Shown: piece by piece, positions 32,600 through 44,569 of the stretch
Position numbering within the stretch: the first letter of the stretch is position 1
How the letters are laid out: each line of letters opens with the position of its first letter
Source of the DNA: Linum tenue
Taxonomy: Eukaryota > Streptophyta > Magnoliopsida > Malpighiales > Linaceae
Assembly: GCA_946122785.1 (NCBI GenBank)
Contig: CAMGYJ010000011.1
Location: 1-64,000 of the forward strand
Length of the DNA stretch: 64,000 bases
Reading direction: 5' to 3'
Notes under the pieces: model-generated
The model's input: the letters and a program-made list of their open reading frames with translations, nothing else
The model's database searches: none
Told to the model about the DNA's origin: nothing
Made by a program: the position numbers and the translations under genes

Positions 32600-33990
32600 T
32601 TATTTGGCAGCCAAATATAATCCCATACAATGCTGGATAGAATTGTTGATCCCACTTCTAAATGCGTAAACACATAGGAAGCAGATCGTGTGGTTGTTTC
32701 CACCAACGAAAGTAGTATAACAATTACAAATCCTCCAATTACCTGTCGTTAATAGCACAAAAGCACAATTAACTGCTTCTAGCGACATAAATTGAATCAA
32801 ACAGTACTGAACCGGTTGTTTTTTCACATCGGATTACAGATTCAAATGAATTAGTTATCACCCAATCTTAGCGAATCAAATTTTGGCAGTATCTCTGAAG
32901 AATTCATCTCTTTCATTGCAGTATCCGACAATTTAAACTCGCTCAATTGATTTCATGGTCAAGTTAAATGGTGATCTATGCTTGTTTAGGGGTTTCTGTC
33001 AATTTGAGAGCAGGTTGTGTTGATTTTGATTCTGAGTTTTATGCTTGGTCAGTATGATGGTTGACTTGATAATTTGGATTTGTGGGATTGCTCTGTCGTC
33101 TTAGAAGTTTTCTTATTGTTCCAAAAGTTGGAAAGCTGTATGTTTATGGTTCAAATCTAGAAATCATTGATATAGTTTGGTTTTGGTGGTCTTTGGGGGT
33201 ATTTGGGATAGATTTATGGTTTGTGGTTTGGAATCTGATGGCCCTTTATTGTTTTGTTAAAAGAAAAAAATCATTGTGTGTGTCTTATGATAATTTTGAG
33301 TTAGATAATGGTGGTCGAATGGTATGTTTTCTGGGTTGTGATGGTTAAGAATCTAGCAGGGGATGGAAATTCACTACTCATTCATTCTAAAGTCTAGCCA
33401 AATAACACTCAAACAATCTGACTAATAAGGGTTGCAAACAGAAGAATATTTGTTCTGAGGACACTATGAACTCTAATGTATATATACTGATTCATGAACT
33501 CTAATCTGACGAATATAGGTATGGAAGTGGAAAGAGAGAGATACCTCGCCTGTAAACTCTAGGACCAGCACTGTATGCTTTTTACTCGGAGCTAGGGCTG
33601 GTGCAATCGCCGTGAACGCGAGTATCCCTTTCCTCAGAATCGATTCCTCTGCTCCTAACTTGACCGAACTTGAGCACCCACCAACTAAACGACCAAGGGG
33701 CGAAGGAAGGGGAAACAAAATCTCCAAGCCCAATCTATTCTTTTTGAACACAACACGGGCTCCGAGTTGATGCTCGATTTCCCGGTTTGGATAAGTTGCT
33801 GTCCTTGAAGAATTCCCCTGACACCCCTTTCACTTGCGGATGCAGAGCCACATATAGGTGAGTTGCAGCTCCCTGTATTCAACCATCAAACATACACTGT
33901 TATGTTACATCTAAGGATTTAACCCTACTCCAAGAAAGAAACTTCAGCTTCACAACCAATCAAGTAAAGCAGGAAACCACTGTGCGTGTA
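32600..33990. other. No gene supported
   Basis: AT-rich, with only short frames without recognisable domains on either strand. Minus-strand splice-like signals near 33540 and 33880 could belong to a transcript leaving the GC-rich block at 34000-34490, but I cannot support a product. Confidence 0.4.
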
Positions 33991-33999
33991 TTCTGTACA

Positions 34000-34490
34000 G
34001 TACCTGGATCGAAGTTTTGAGGAGGTATGCTCGATTTCCGGTAGCTAAAGAGACTGGAGACGCGAGCTGAACTGGAGGCTGGAGGAGGCGATGGGCGCGG
34101 TGAGTTGGCCCGGCAGCGAGAGAGTTGGGGGATGGCTAGAGATGCTGGAGACAGGAGCGGTGAGCTGGGCGGTGAGGCGATGACGTCGCGGTGAGGTTGT
34201 TTGGGCAGGAGCAGATCGAGTTCGGCGGCGGCTGGCGAGCGGTGAGGTTCGATTTCGGTGAGGATCGATTTCCGGGTGGTACAGACTACAGAGGCGACTG
34301 GCGAGGCGATGACGTCGCGGTGAGGTTGTTTGGGCAGGAGCAGATCTAGTTCGGCGGCGGCTGGCGAGTTGTGGTTCGTTTGGGAGAGATGGCAAGAGGG
34401 AAGAGTATCGGTCTGTAATGGACTTCGAGTGACGGAGCTTTGCATTGGGCTTTGAGGGAGGGCCCAGACATTAGCCAACGGAGGCATTTT
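34000..34490 (-). other. GC-rich block with a 130-bp-offset internal repeat; possible leader or promoter
   Basis: About 65 bp (GAGGCGATGACGTCGCGGTG ... GGCGGCGGCTGGCGAG) occurs at about 34173 and again at about 34303. A 175-codon minus-strand frame spans it and encodes AAAELDLLLPKQPHRDVIAS twice. It is Ser/Pro-rich with no domain, so I do not call a protein. Confidence 0.4.
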
Positions 34491-34639
34491 TTATACGCGG
34501 CCCATCACAATGGAACGGAGCCAAAGGAGCCATTTTACCAAATTGGCCTCCCGTGAACTGCGCAGAGCGCAGGAAAACACAAATTAAAGGTGATGCTGGC
34601 TGGAATCTCTATAATGTAGTGTTAGGATTATTATTTGTT

Positions 34640-35175
34640 TTCAATTATAATTTGTAACTCTTTTAGAAAACAAGGTTTGGTGCCCGGCAGTTTCCCACAA
34701 TCTCGCGACTTTCGCCTTTGTGCGACTGGTCGGTAACATCTCCGACAAAGCTCCTCTACAGGGATTCGCTCCATCATTCTCCGACAACATCACAGCGGGG
34801 GAAGTGGTTCTTAGTGTTTGTGGAGCATCTCTGGTAGAGGTATGTTGGTACTTGAAATTTGCTTTGTTCCTTTAGAAGTCGTTTGTGTGTTCATCTTGTA
34901 GGTAGCTTGCACATAAACTCTACTATTGGCCTATTGAAGCTTGACTTATGGGAGATATGAAGGCCCTACTCAGCGGATGAGTGCTTCAAGAAGTTTGTTG
35001 AAGGAAGACGCAAATTCGTTTATCTATGGTTTTAGGCATACTAACAGGGCTGCCCATTGAGTGGCACAAACGGCCCTTGCATCGGTAGCTCAACACTAGG
35101 TTGACTACCGCTTTTAATTTTCAAGAATTGTAATACCCTATCTATTTACGTTCTATCTATGGCAAAAAAAAAAAT
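34640..35175 (+). mobile_element. LINE 3' fragment (RNase H tail and poly-A)
   Basis: 34990-35100 encodes a degraded RNase-H-like end (YGFRHTNRAAH, stop, VAQTALASVAQH) with stops where Trp is expected. It is followed by AATACCCTATCTATTTACG and an A run at about 35164-35174. This is the usual 3' end of a plant non-LTR retrotransposon relic. Confidence 0.55.
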
Positions 35176-35189
35176 CGCAACACGATGGT

Positions 35190-36458
35190 ATGGGGTCGTT
35201 TAAAAAAGAAAATTTGATATGAGGGATTTGGGCCAAAATTGCCCACTTAAAACCTTAGAAATTGTAAATCAGTTATTTTTCCAATTTACTTCTTTGTCAA
35301 GACATTAGGGATTCGGACCACAATTATGCAAAGCCCAATTTACCCTCATATACTTCCTCCTCAATCCTTCTTCATCAGCCTCGTCTTTCTCCAGACAGGT
35401 ATGATGCGATATAATCCCATACCGAGCGATGAGTTGTTGAATTTTCTTACATTCCTCCAATTTCATTTCCAACTATGGTTCATATTTTATATATTTCGGG
35501 TTTCCTCCATGTTCAGACGAAGCTTTCAAGGAGGCCAAGCAAAGCGCGTTGGATGCGCTCTACAACGATTGTTTCTGATGGGGGACGATGAGCCAAAATA
35601 GTTTTCCCATCAGTCTCACAACACAAAGGGTTTTTATGACAGGACCCTTGTTTACAACATTGGAATTGACGCGTCGTGGATTGGCAACAGAGGCGATAAC
35701 GAAAGTAGTCTCGTTGTCGGAGGTCGAAGCAGGTCGGGCAATCCCCGTCGGTGCTAGACAGCGGTCTGAGTGGGTACTTGACAATTTTGAGAGGGCGATT
35801 AAAGGAATCAAAGGAATAGTGTATGTTGGGGGAGAAGGACGTTCGATGAGAGAAGGAAGAAGAAGGATGATATTCGTCAGAAGAGGGGAGAGGATAATTT
35901 TGGAAGTAACAAAAATAAAATGAGCGATTTCAAAAGAGCTGACTCCATCAGATCATCTAAACCTTGCCTGTTAAAAAAAACTCAATACCATTTAGGTATT
36001 AATTAAATTAAAAAATAATCATTAGCTTTATTATAACCGAAGACCTATTATTTAAGAAAAGATATGTGCTTCAAAATATAGTATTAGTGGCAAATACTAA
36101 TGCCACTAAAAGGGGGGAAAGAAGGCAATAAAAGTCATTCGAAAGTCATTTTAGTTGAATATTTGTCTCAAATTCGTCAATTTGCAGCACATGGTAGCTG
36201 TCATCAACATCAGTATTGACAACACACATTTTGATTTTGGTATGATAATTGATCTATAGAGACACATAAATAACTTCCAGTAGCATATATGTTCAATCGC
36301 TAAATCCGATTTTCTTGTAGTGAGATTCATGGAGACTGATTTTGTCTTTGACAATATGTCATTTGTAGTTCTAACATTGCAATTTGGTTGTTGGTAAAAA
36401 GTAAAAACCCTCTAAAATCTCTTGTACAATCTTCTTCTATGTATAGTGTCGCTCTAAA
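35190..36458. other. No gene supported
   Basis: Two plus-strand frames (35326-35601 and 35588-35923) have no recognisable domain. The second is Arg/Glu-rich and lies in a different frame from the splice-like context around it. The remainder is AT-rich. Confidence 0.4.
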
Positions 36459-37691
36459 CAAGGTGATAACGTCGTATTTGCACATGTTTGCACCCGCATT
36501 TCTTGATCATTTTGGCTTGATTTTTTTCTTTCTTGGACTATTTTACGCTAGGTTGTGTTCCTTTGTCATATTTCAGGTCCTAGCAAATAAAGGGATGCAT
36601 AGGCGCAAGTTTCGAGTCTTTTGGAGATCGTTTGGTCATTCGGGAAAAGAAAAACGAGCATGACCTGAGGAAGAATGGACTTCCACCTCATATTATGGAC
36701 AAATAATCATGGAAGCTTGTCATGAAAAGAAAGAGAACGAGACTACGAGCGTCTGAGATCAAACGGCGACTGATTCGGAGTCCGAACGAGGGATAAACGA
36801 AGCATTAAACAAGAGCGGAGGAAGAAATACGGGCAGGAGAAATACGATCGTATTTTCCGCTCCCATGCCGGTATTTTTAGTGCCGAGAGGAGCCTTGGAT
36901 GCGCTGAAACTTAACCAAAATGTGTGTTTTAGGCAAAATACGGGGATGGAAGAATTACGACCGTATTTCTACCCGTATTTCGCCCAGAATCGGGTTTTTG
37001 AGGCAGATTGGAGCCAAAGGTGAGGGAATCGAGTTTTTGAGCAAAAAACTGAGCTTTAGAGAGAGAAAGTGTGAAGAACAAACCCTAGAAGCTATTTGGA
37101 GTGGATTTCTCACCATTGAAGCCTAGATTGCATCCCCAGGAGTGAAGATCGACATCTCATAGCAGATTATCCCCATCTTTATGAGTATGACTGCTTTGAC
37201 TTCTGTTTTCCTCTCTCTCTCCTCTTTATGGAGTAGAACCTTCTCTCACATGGGTATGAAGAACCTTAGTTCCATGTGTTAGGAATCTTGATTGTAATGA
37301 CTTTGGATTGATATATTGATTGATTTTAATCGATTGATGCATGATTCATTAAGTCAATTGAAGCCTAATCATCTTTTCTTGATTTCTGCTGCAACCTGAG
37401 ATAGATAGAATCTAATTAGGTTTTTAGAGCTTCAACAATCGGTAGTGGTAGATTGGTTATACGAGAGTTAATCGATTTACTGCTTTGTACTGGAATCCAA
37501 TTCCAGTTGTGGAGTTCTGCGTTTATTGCCTCAGCAGTCTATCCCGGTGAAGGCTTGTCGCCTGCCGGTTAGTCTGCCTGAGAGGGCTTGGTCAGCTTAA
37601 GAGATTCCAAGCTACTGTTGGATCTTCCGCAGTTTAATCAATAGTAAATCAACCTAGGGTAATTACAACCTTGACCTAACTAAGGAGCTAG

Positions 37692-40600
37692 CACTACAGG
37701 AAAAATATCATTTAATCACGGTAAATCCCGTGTTTGAAAGTGTGTTTCCCGTATTTAATAGTTTTAGTCATGGTAAAATTACCGTAATATATACCTCCGT
37801 GTCTAATTGTAAAGGTCACGGGAAAGTGTTACCGTGACTAGTCATACTATTCACGGTATAATTCCCCATGATAAATGGTACTAATTAATCACAGGAATTC
37901 CAGTGACTAATACAAAATATTGGATCACAAAACCAACAAAAAAGCTCATTTAGAGACGAGATGTACACTTTCTTTACACAGTATTTACCATGATAAATTA
38001 ATTACCGTGACTAGATATCCACCATTAGTCACGGTTTGCTTGATTCTCCTGTGTCTAAACACTAACCATTGATCACAGTATATTATTATGGCTAATGATA
38101 ATTATTATATACACGCGTTGAAACAAGTCATATTAAGGAGTCCGACTAATGATAATGATTTTATATAAATAGCTTTAGTTCATGGTATGATGGTACACAA
38201 CACAGTTACTTCAAAAGGGAAAAGAAAAACAAGAGCACAACTGACTCGGAATGGATGTCGGCTTTACAACAAGATCTGCTCCTTTCTATACATAAATAAG
38301 TTGCACAATGATGGAAAGGGACAAGTGCAAGATGCAAACTAAATTCTCTTGTGATCCATTATGACTAGCGCTTAATCTGCTGGTGGGAGTAGATCTGCTT
38401 CTCGATGTTGGTGTCAGCTGGCCTGCAAAAATCAAGTTCACTACATCATTACCCTGTTGAGTTACCATAGCCTAAGCTTCAATTTTTGTTAATGTATGTT
38501 TCTTCTTTGGCTATCTTCTACTCCAAACCTTTACTTCCTGTTGGTTTGAAGGAGCTTGAATGTGTCTGGTGCACTTTTAATCTATCTAATTATTCAATAA
38601 AATGTTATCACCATTACCAAAAAGGGGAAAAGCTAAATGAAGAAGCTTAGGTTGGACAACATTAAGTGTTCTGGATTCTCTAGGCATAAACTATGAAGGA
38701 TCAAACTTATTGAGAAAGAAAAGGCAACTCAGCCTGCAGCAGCAGTATGAAAAGCTGGAAAGGGCAGTAGATTACCTGAAGCACCATCCATCTCAAACAC
38801 AGCTACAAGATACTTACCTCTATCTCACCATGATGAACCTTAACTAAGCGTGGAACCTATATAAAAATGTATACACAACTGATTCATCAAAAGCATCTGT
38901 CTGTAATTGAACTCTAGCCTTCACAAACTTCTTCAGGTACTTTGCCATCAGCTCTAAATTACCCATGTTACAGATAATGTGAGTGCCACGTCCAAACTCC
39001 AAAGGATATAGCAATTATCAATAGTGAAGATCGCATCAAAGTAAAATCAGAACATCTTTAAAAAAAAAAGTAAAATCCAACCAGAATGCCTTAAATACAA
39101 TACACAGAGACAGAGTGCACTGTTAATAAGCAACAGCAAGACAAAGTCGCAACAGGTTAATGGACAAACCTGAAAACAATACCTGTGATACTGGGTTGTA
39201 ATGGATCATTGTTCTTTTCAGAAGCCCCATTACTTCAACCATTAATTTGGCATCGTTATGAACCTTAGCATATTTCTTCAGAACAGGAGGACAGTTAAAC
39301 ACGAACAACGGCGATAAGCACCCCCAAAGAAAAAACGATAAAAAACATATATCCAAGTCAAATTCTAATCCTACCAGTAAATTATTGGCAGAAGCAGCAC
39401 TGTGACAACAACTTGAGCCTCGCATTTTGAAGATTCAGAGAAAGGAAACATGCATGTTTAAACAAAGAAAAAGAAAAGAGCAGGGGAGTACATATGTGTT
39501 AGAAACTTAAAAATGGAGAGACAAAACTGGCCACTACCTTGAAGACGGATCAGCTTCTGAAGAGCTTCATTCTAGAGTGAATCAGCTTCTGCCTGACCCA
39601 TAATCATTCTAGAGCAAAAACATCACCCAAATGAACAAGCTGCCTAAACTAGAATACATTCAAACAGTCACTGGTAGGCCTAAGCAGAACTTTTGTGCCA
39701 CAAAGAAGGGAAAGATAAAAGTCAAAAATTGGATACGTGTAACAAATTTCAACCATCAAGCATGAAAAAAATTTACCATCCCCATTCACCATTCAATAGT
39801 GCCCCACATATTGAATTCCTAGAAAACTGAAGTCCCCTGTCCTGTTCTATATCTCAGAGACCACTGCAGGAGGGTACGTCTTCTTTTACCTACCAACTCT
39901 AACAAGGCATAACCACCATAAATTAGCACCAACAGCTAGTGATTTTCCATATCTGGAAATCTTTCATTAGAACCCTTTTCTGCATATACTAAATAACAGC
40001 AAACAACCCATTCTGATGGAGACAAGAAAATTTAGAAGAGTCAGAAATAGCTACAAATGCAGTGTGCTAAAATGAGACGAGGTACTGTAGTATTAAAACA
40101 AATAGAAGACACCATTTTAATAGATTCTATTTATTCCTTTCTCTAGCTTGCCATTCAAAACTTACCTGTTTGTGTTCAGCAAATTCGCAATCTGCTGCTG
40201 TAGTTTGGCAGCTTCTTGATATAGTATTGCTGAAACCATTTTAGATGCAAGGGTGGGGGGAAAACGAATGAATATCCAATATGTACTGCTGTAATAGAAA
40301 CAAAGAGAGCTATATGAACGAACAAACAAACAAACAAGCAGAATCAATATCTAACCAGGAGTCCAAAACCACGAATTTAAATTTTGGGTAAACCATAACC
40401 CTAACAACCAATAAGTTTGGTTCTTGACATACACTAGGGAAAATCAATCTCAATCGATATCATTTTGGAATTTTAGTTTAATGTTTCCCAAGTTTTCTGT
40501 ATATTGCTTTTGGGCAAATCAATTGGCAGCTAGCTAAACTGTTTGGATCGATAGACTAGGAAAGGCAGGTGAGAAAATACTATCATGAAATGGGTAAAGG

Positions 40601-41670
40601 AATAAACCTTTGAATGGGGAAGAGGATAAAGAGACAGCGTAAAATCTTAGGGGTAGAACTCCAGGCGAGTGGATTGAGCTCTACGACTGAACTGAGATCT
40701 CAACTAGCTCTAAAATCACACAACCCCAATTCAAAATTTTGTTATAACAGAAGAGAATCTTACATGATGTGTTCTTAAAAGTGCTAAGCATGATATCAAA
40801 TATATATTAAAACGAATTCAACAGTTGAGTGAGAGAGGTACCTCATCAGAGAATTTGGGTAATTGGGTCGTTGGGGGAACTGCTCCATTCTCCCGAAATC
40901 TCCCACTGCGAGCTGCTTAGCTAACTGCTAGCTGTTGAAAACTCTCCACTGCGTGCGTTTGTGGCATGTAGCTCGCAACAAGTATCAATATCACATATTC
41001 AATGGAAGAGAACCCTAAATTGATAACACTTTAGCCTGGAGATTTGAAGAAGAGGTGAGGAGAAGAGGGAAGTCACTGGACCGAAATACTGCAGCTCAAA
41101 GGCTGCTGTCGCGAGCTATGAAGCAATTGAGGGGAGGACGTTGAGGTGGTGGTTCAGATTCGCTATGAAGGGGGTTTGGTTCCATTCCTAATACGATGAA
41201 CAGAAAAGGAAAAAAAGGAGAACGAAGCGAAGAGAACGAAATGGTACAAGTAAGGGGTTTTTCTTATTTTGATCTTTTTATTGTTGTATATATGAAACCG
41301 GGAAATGCGAAAGTTGGGCGGGGAAGAGAAAAAAGTTGGGCGGAAATCCAAAACCAAAGTGAAATTTTCCCCCGTGAATGAAATACTAGGCGCCCAATTT
41401 CCCTCCTAAATTTTTGGAAAATCTCATATAGATAAGTTGCTAACTATTTAATCAATAAAAGTATAATTTTTACATTATTCATGGTAATTTTACCGTAATA
41501 ATCTATTAATCACGGGAAATAAAAACTCAAAAATAGATTTGCAAATTCCCGTGACTAGAGTGATACAATTAATTACTGTGATTTTTCCCGTGATTCTTTG
41601 TATACTTCTTAGTACGGGAAACAGTCCCGTGATCAGAATCCCGTGACTAGAAATTGATTTTCCTGTAGTG
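37692..41670. mobile_element. Non-autonomous CACTA element 1 (CACGGTAA-type subterminal repeats)
   Basis: Ends are CACTACAGGAAAA ... TTTTCCTGTAGTG with the 3-bp duplication TAG at both sides (37689-37691 and 41671-41673). Subterminal regions are rich in TCACGGTAA, CCGTGACTA and CCCGTGATT in both orientations. There is no transposase. The interior has minus-strand splice-like exons, one of which is a MADS K-box exon, so this is a Pack-CACTA. Confidence 0.92.
40166..40229 (-). pseudogene. Captured AGAMOUS-clade MADS-box K-domain exon
   Basis: The minus strand encodes YQEAAKLQQQIANLLNTNR, matching the start of the K domain of AG/SHP/STK-type MADS proteins (YYQQEAAKLRQQIxxLQNxNR). A donor (GTAAGTTT) follows NR, and an acceptor (GGTTTCAG) precedes. 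The 64-nt size is close to the usual 62-nt third exon. The N-terminal YYQ part is frame-shifted by a small indel. No MADS domain was found nearby. Confidence 0.7.
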
Positions 41671-41913
41671 TAGGGGGACTCATTCCTGAGTGACTCTTCC
41701 CTTGCTAAAGAACTTCGATCCATTTCCTATTTTCTTACTGCTTTTACTTAAAATCACAATCACTCGACTTAGTTTGCTAGATAATAGGTAATCACGGAGT
41801 AGGCAGTAGATCTAGACCCCGGGTTGACAAATAGAACTAGCCACTAGTCTACATTTCCGGACTGCTATTACACTTGGTCACAGTTTGGTGTTGTGTTTTA
41901 GCTTGTCACAAGG

Positions 41914-42265
41914 GACACTTTTCTATCTTTATAACACTTTTAGGGACACACATTGTATGAACAAGTAGCAGATACTTCCAGTACTGTTCCTCTATCGTAA
42001 ATATATGTTCATCCCTCACATCATTGCCATACCATGGTAACCATGATACCAACATTAGTTGTTACATAACATGCATGCACTTATTATACTAATCTAATTA
42101 AAGTTACAATAGAACTACTGTAGCATAAGAGTTTTGTTATTATGCACCATTGTCAATTTACTTTAGCTAACCCGCAAGGACCTGCTGAGATGGCGGATAT
42201 GGCTCTAGGAAGGGATGGGGAGCTATCTCGCTAGAGAATTGGCAGGGAAGGGGTGGAGCTGTGGG
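41914..42265. other. No gene
   Basis: AT-rich flank of the solo LTR; nothing recognisable. Confidence 0.4.
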
Positions 42266-42269
42266 GGAA

Positions 42270-42962
42270 AGCGTTTTTGGTTAGTTTGGGAGGGTTCGTT
42301 GAAGGGCAAAAGTAGAATATGACAACCATTGTTGAATGTTGATAGATATATATATTAGTAAAATATGTTACGGATAAGTTATATATAAAATGTAATTTAT
42401 TTTTGTATTGAAATCAATGGTACGTTTAATAGTACCCTAATAGTTATAAAATATATGAATTTAATTATTTTAAAAATAGATTAATGTATAAATAATATTT
42501 AGATTATCAATTCATTAAAGAAAATATTAAATGTGTTATATAAATTTAATAAATATTTAGTACGGTACCCATTATATGGACGTAAAATGAAAAAATATGA
42601 TAGTAATATGAAAATAATGTTTTTGGGTAGTTTTGGAAGCTTTGAAGGGTAAAAGTAGAATATAACAACCGATGTGGACAGGTATACATATAGTTAGTAA
42701 AATATTATACGGATAAGTTACACATAAAATATGTAAACGTATTTTATTTTCGTATTGAAACCAATGGTACGTTTAATAGTACACTAATAGTCATAAAATA
42801 TATGAAATTAATTATTTTAAAAAATAAATAAATTTATAAATAATATTCAAGTTAAAAATTCATTAAAGAAGATATTAAATTTGTTATATTAATTATTTGT
42901 AGCACGGGAATCATTATATGCACAAAAAATGAAGCAATTTGACAATCACATGAAAATATTTA
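42270..42962. repeat. Diverged tandem duplication, about 347-bp unit
   Basis: GTTTTTGGTTAGTTTGGGAG ... AAAAGTAGAATATGACAACC ... AATGGTACGTTTAATAGTAC ... ends near 42616. The same order recurs from 42617 with many substitutions. Very AT-rich, and no coding capacity. Confidence 0.75.
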
Positions 42963-42978
42963 AATGCATAAATACGTA

Positions 42979-42979
42979 C

Positions 42980-43027
<48 letters not shown>
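42979..43027. repeat. (AT)n microsatellite
   Basis: About 24 uninterrupted TA/AT dinucleotides between the tandem duplicate and the next MITE. Confidence 0.95.
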
Positions 43028-43030
<3 letters not shown>

Positions 43031-43035
43031 TACGT

Positions 43036-43432
43036 CGGTGCACTCACTTTTTTGGGTGCATTCAATGTACCCAACTCTAAAAATGGTCATAATACATTGA
43101 ATTTTGAAGTTTGATTGGTAGTATTAATCTAATATGATTATATAACATAGAATCACAACTAATCAAGCTATTACCCTAAACCCTTAACCTTCAATTTTGA
43201 ATCCCAACCCAAAACCCTAAATTGTAAAACTAAACCTTAACCCTAGAACCCTAAACCCTAAATCTTACAAATTAAAGTAAATCTTGAATGATTTTTTAGC
43301 AAATTCATGTGTTTCCTGTTCATAATATCATAAGCGACGATATATTAATATCTTTCATACATGAATCGCATGCTCGAAATAACGATTACATATGAAGCGA
43401 ATATATTAAATGCACCCAAAAAATGGGTACAC
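43036..43432. mobile_element. MITE-like element with about 33-bp TIRs
   Basis: GGTGCACTCACTTTTTTGGG at the left corresponds to the reverse complement of the right end (GGTGTACCCATTTTTTGGG), and the similarity continues through TGCATTxAATxTA. No clear target duplication was found. 43165-43265 holds degenerate AACCCTAAA units, resembling Arabidopsis-type telomere repeat. Confidence 0.6.
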
Positions 43433-43439
43433 CAAATAC

Positions 43440-44099
43440 GCCACCATATATATACACGGAGTATTTACTGGATATGAAACCATTCCACTTTTCATCTAAA
43501 GAGAGAGGTCCAAGATCGGAAGAGTCTTCAACAGAAGAAAAAGGGGTTTTCAAATATGATTATTTGCTTAGGAAAAAATGTCATTATTTCTTGATGAGGA
43601 AAATAAAAACTAAAACTAAAAGGTTTCTATGGGCCTGTAAACAACAAACCAAAAATCTATGGAAAGCCGCTGCGATAGCGCGGCTCAATCTCCCTAGTTG
43701 TTCTTGTTAAGAAAAGAAACACTTTGCTTTGCAAAATTTACAACACTCTTGCACAAAGCAAATGCTTACATACTAGTACAATACAATCATTGTGCTATAT
43801 ATATGAAGGCTCAACAAAGGCACACACCTTCCCCAACACAACGTTAGCATATAACAATACTCTTATTATAAGAATTATTTCACATGACCACCAGACAGAC
43901 AATACGATCAAGGTTGATGTTACACGTACAATGTCTCTCCCGAGAGGAAGACAGAGAATATATTCGACCGAAGATGTATCATAAGTGGCCGTAAACACAC
44001 TTACTCGGTAAAACAGCTGCTAACACGACTTATTTCTTGTTCACGAACGGACTTCTCTTGGGACGACTGATTTACTGTATTGGAAATGAGATTTTTTCC
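43440..44099. other. No gene supported
   Basis: Two plus-strand frames of 86-95 codons have no recognisable domain. This is the 3' flank of the DUF26 pseudogene. Confidence 0.4.
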
Positions 44100-44507
44100 T
44101 TATGCAATGCAGAATTCATATGTCTCGTACCTCAAGAAACAACCCACGAGAGTGATCTGCCCGCCATACACATCTTTGCACAAGTCGTTAAGCAACCGAT
44201 CTTGCGCAAACTTGAGGCACGCAGCGCAGTCTTCGTCAGAAACGATAGTAGGACACTAACCGAAACCATACATGACCGGTTTGATCTCTACGGCGGCGCA
44301 GTAGCCGACGTCGCCGGGCCTCGCGAAGTTAACCGCCAAGCCCGTCACTTGGAATGCTCGATCGCTCATCTGAGGAGGGTTGGGGTCCGTTTGCTGGCCG
44401 CAGAAGGCCGAGATGTAACCTAGGTCGGGTGCGGCTTTAACGACGGTTCTGGGGCCGACGGTAATGATGGCCAGCAGCAGGAGGAGCAGTGTCAAGAAAG
44501 AAACCAT
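44100..44507 (-). pseudogene. Secreted DUF26/Gnk2-type cysteine-rich protein, nonsense mutation
   Basis: The minus-strand frame begins with a signal peptide (MVSFLTLLLLLLAIITVG) and runs 83 residues to an in-frame TAG (44258-44256). The same frame continues past it with the exact DUF26 signature C-x8-C-x2-C (CPTIVSDEDCAAC), then LVGCFLRYETYEF and TAA at 44102-44100. Whole length is about 135 codons, like the intact relative at 58217-58639. A single stop directly before the first signature Cys breaks the gene. In addition, CACTA element 2 lies 62 bp upstream of the ATG and splits its TATA box. Family members act in the apoplast in stress and antifungal responses; some bind mannose. Confidence 0.82.
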
Positions 44508-44569
44508 GTTGAAGATGATGAAGATGATGATGGTAGCTGGTTATTATTGCTTTGCGTGCATGCATAAAT

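Larger units (their letters stand above)
36464..41908. mobile_element. Solo LTR with 5-bp target duplication, split by a CACTA element
   Basis: LTR sequence from TGATAACGTCGT to AGCTTGTCA is flanked on both sides by CAAGG (36459-36463 and 41909-41913). Without the CACTA insertion (37692-41670) and its TSD copy the LTR is about 1.46 kb. No primer-binding site, gag or pol is present, so this is a recombination-derived solo LTR of gypsy-like appearance. Confidence 0.8.

Noticed and set aside
33960..34487. 175-codon Ser/Pro-rich minus-strand protein
   Set aside because: Only an internal DNA duplication and composition keep it open; no domain or conserved start, so kept as a possible leader or promoter.
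43165..43265. Interstitial telomere repeat
   Set aside because: AACCCTAAA-like units are few and degenerate and lie inside a MITE-like element, so not evidence of a chromosome end or fusion.
44037..44423. 128-codon plus-strand frame
   Set aside because: Antisense of the DUF26 pseudogene, which has the signature cysteines and signal peptide.
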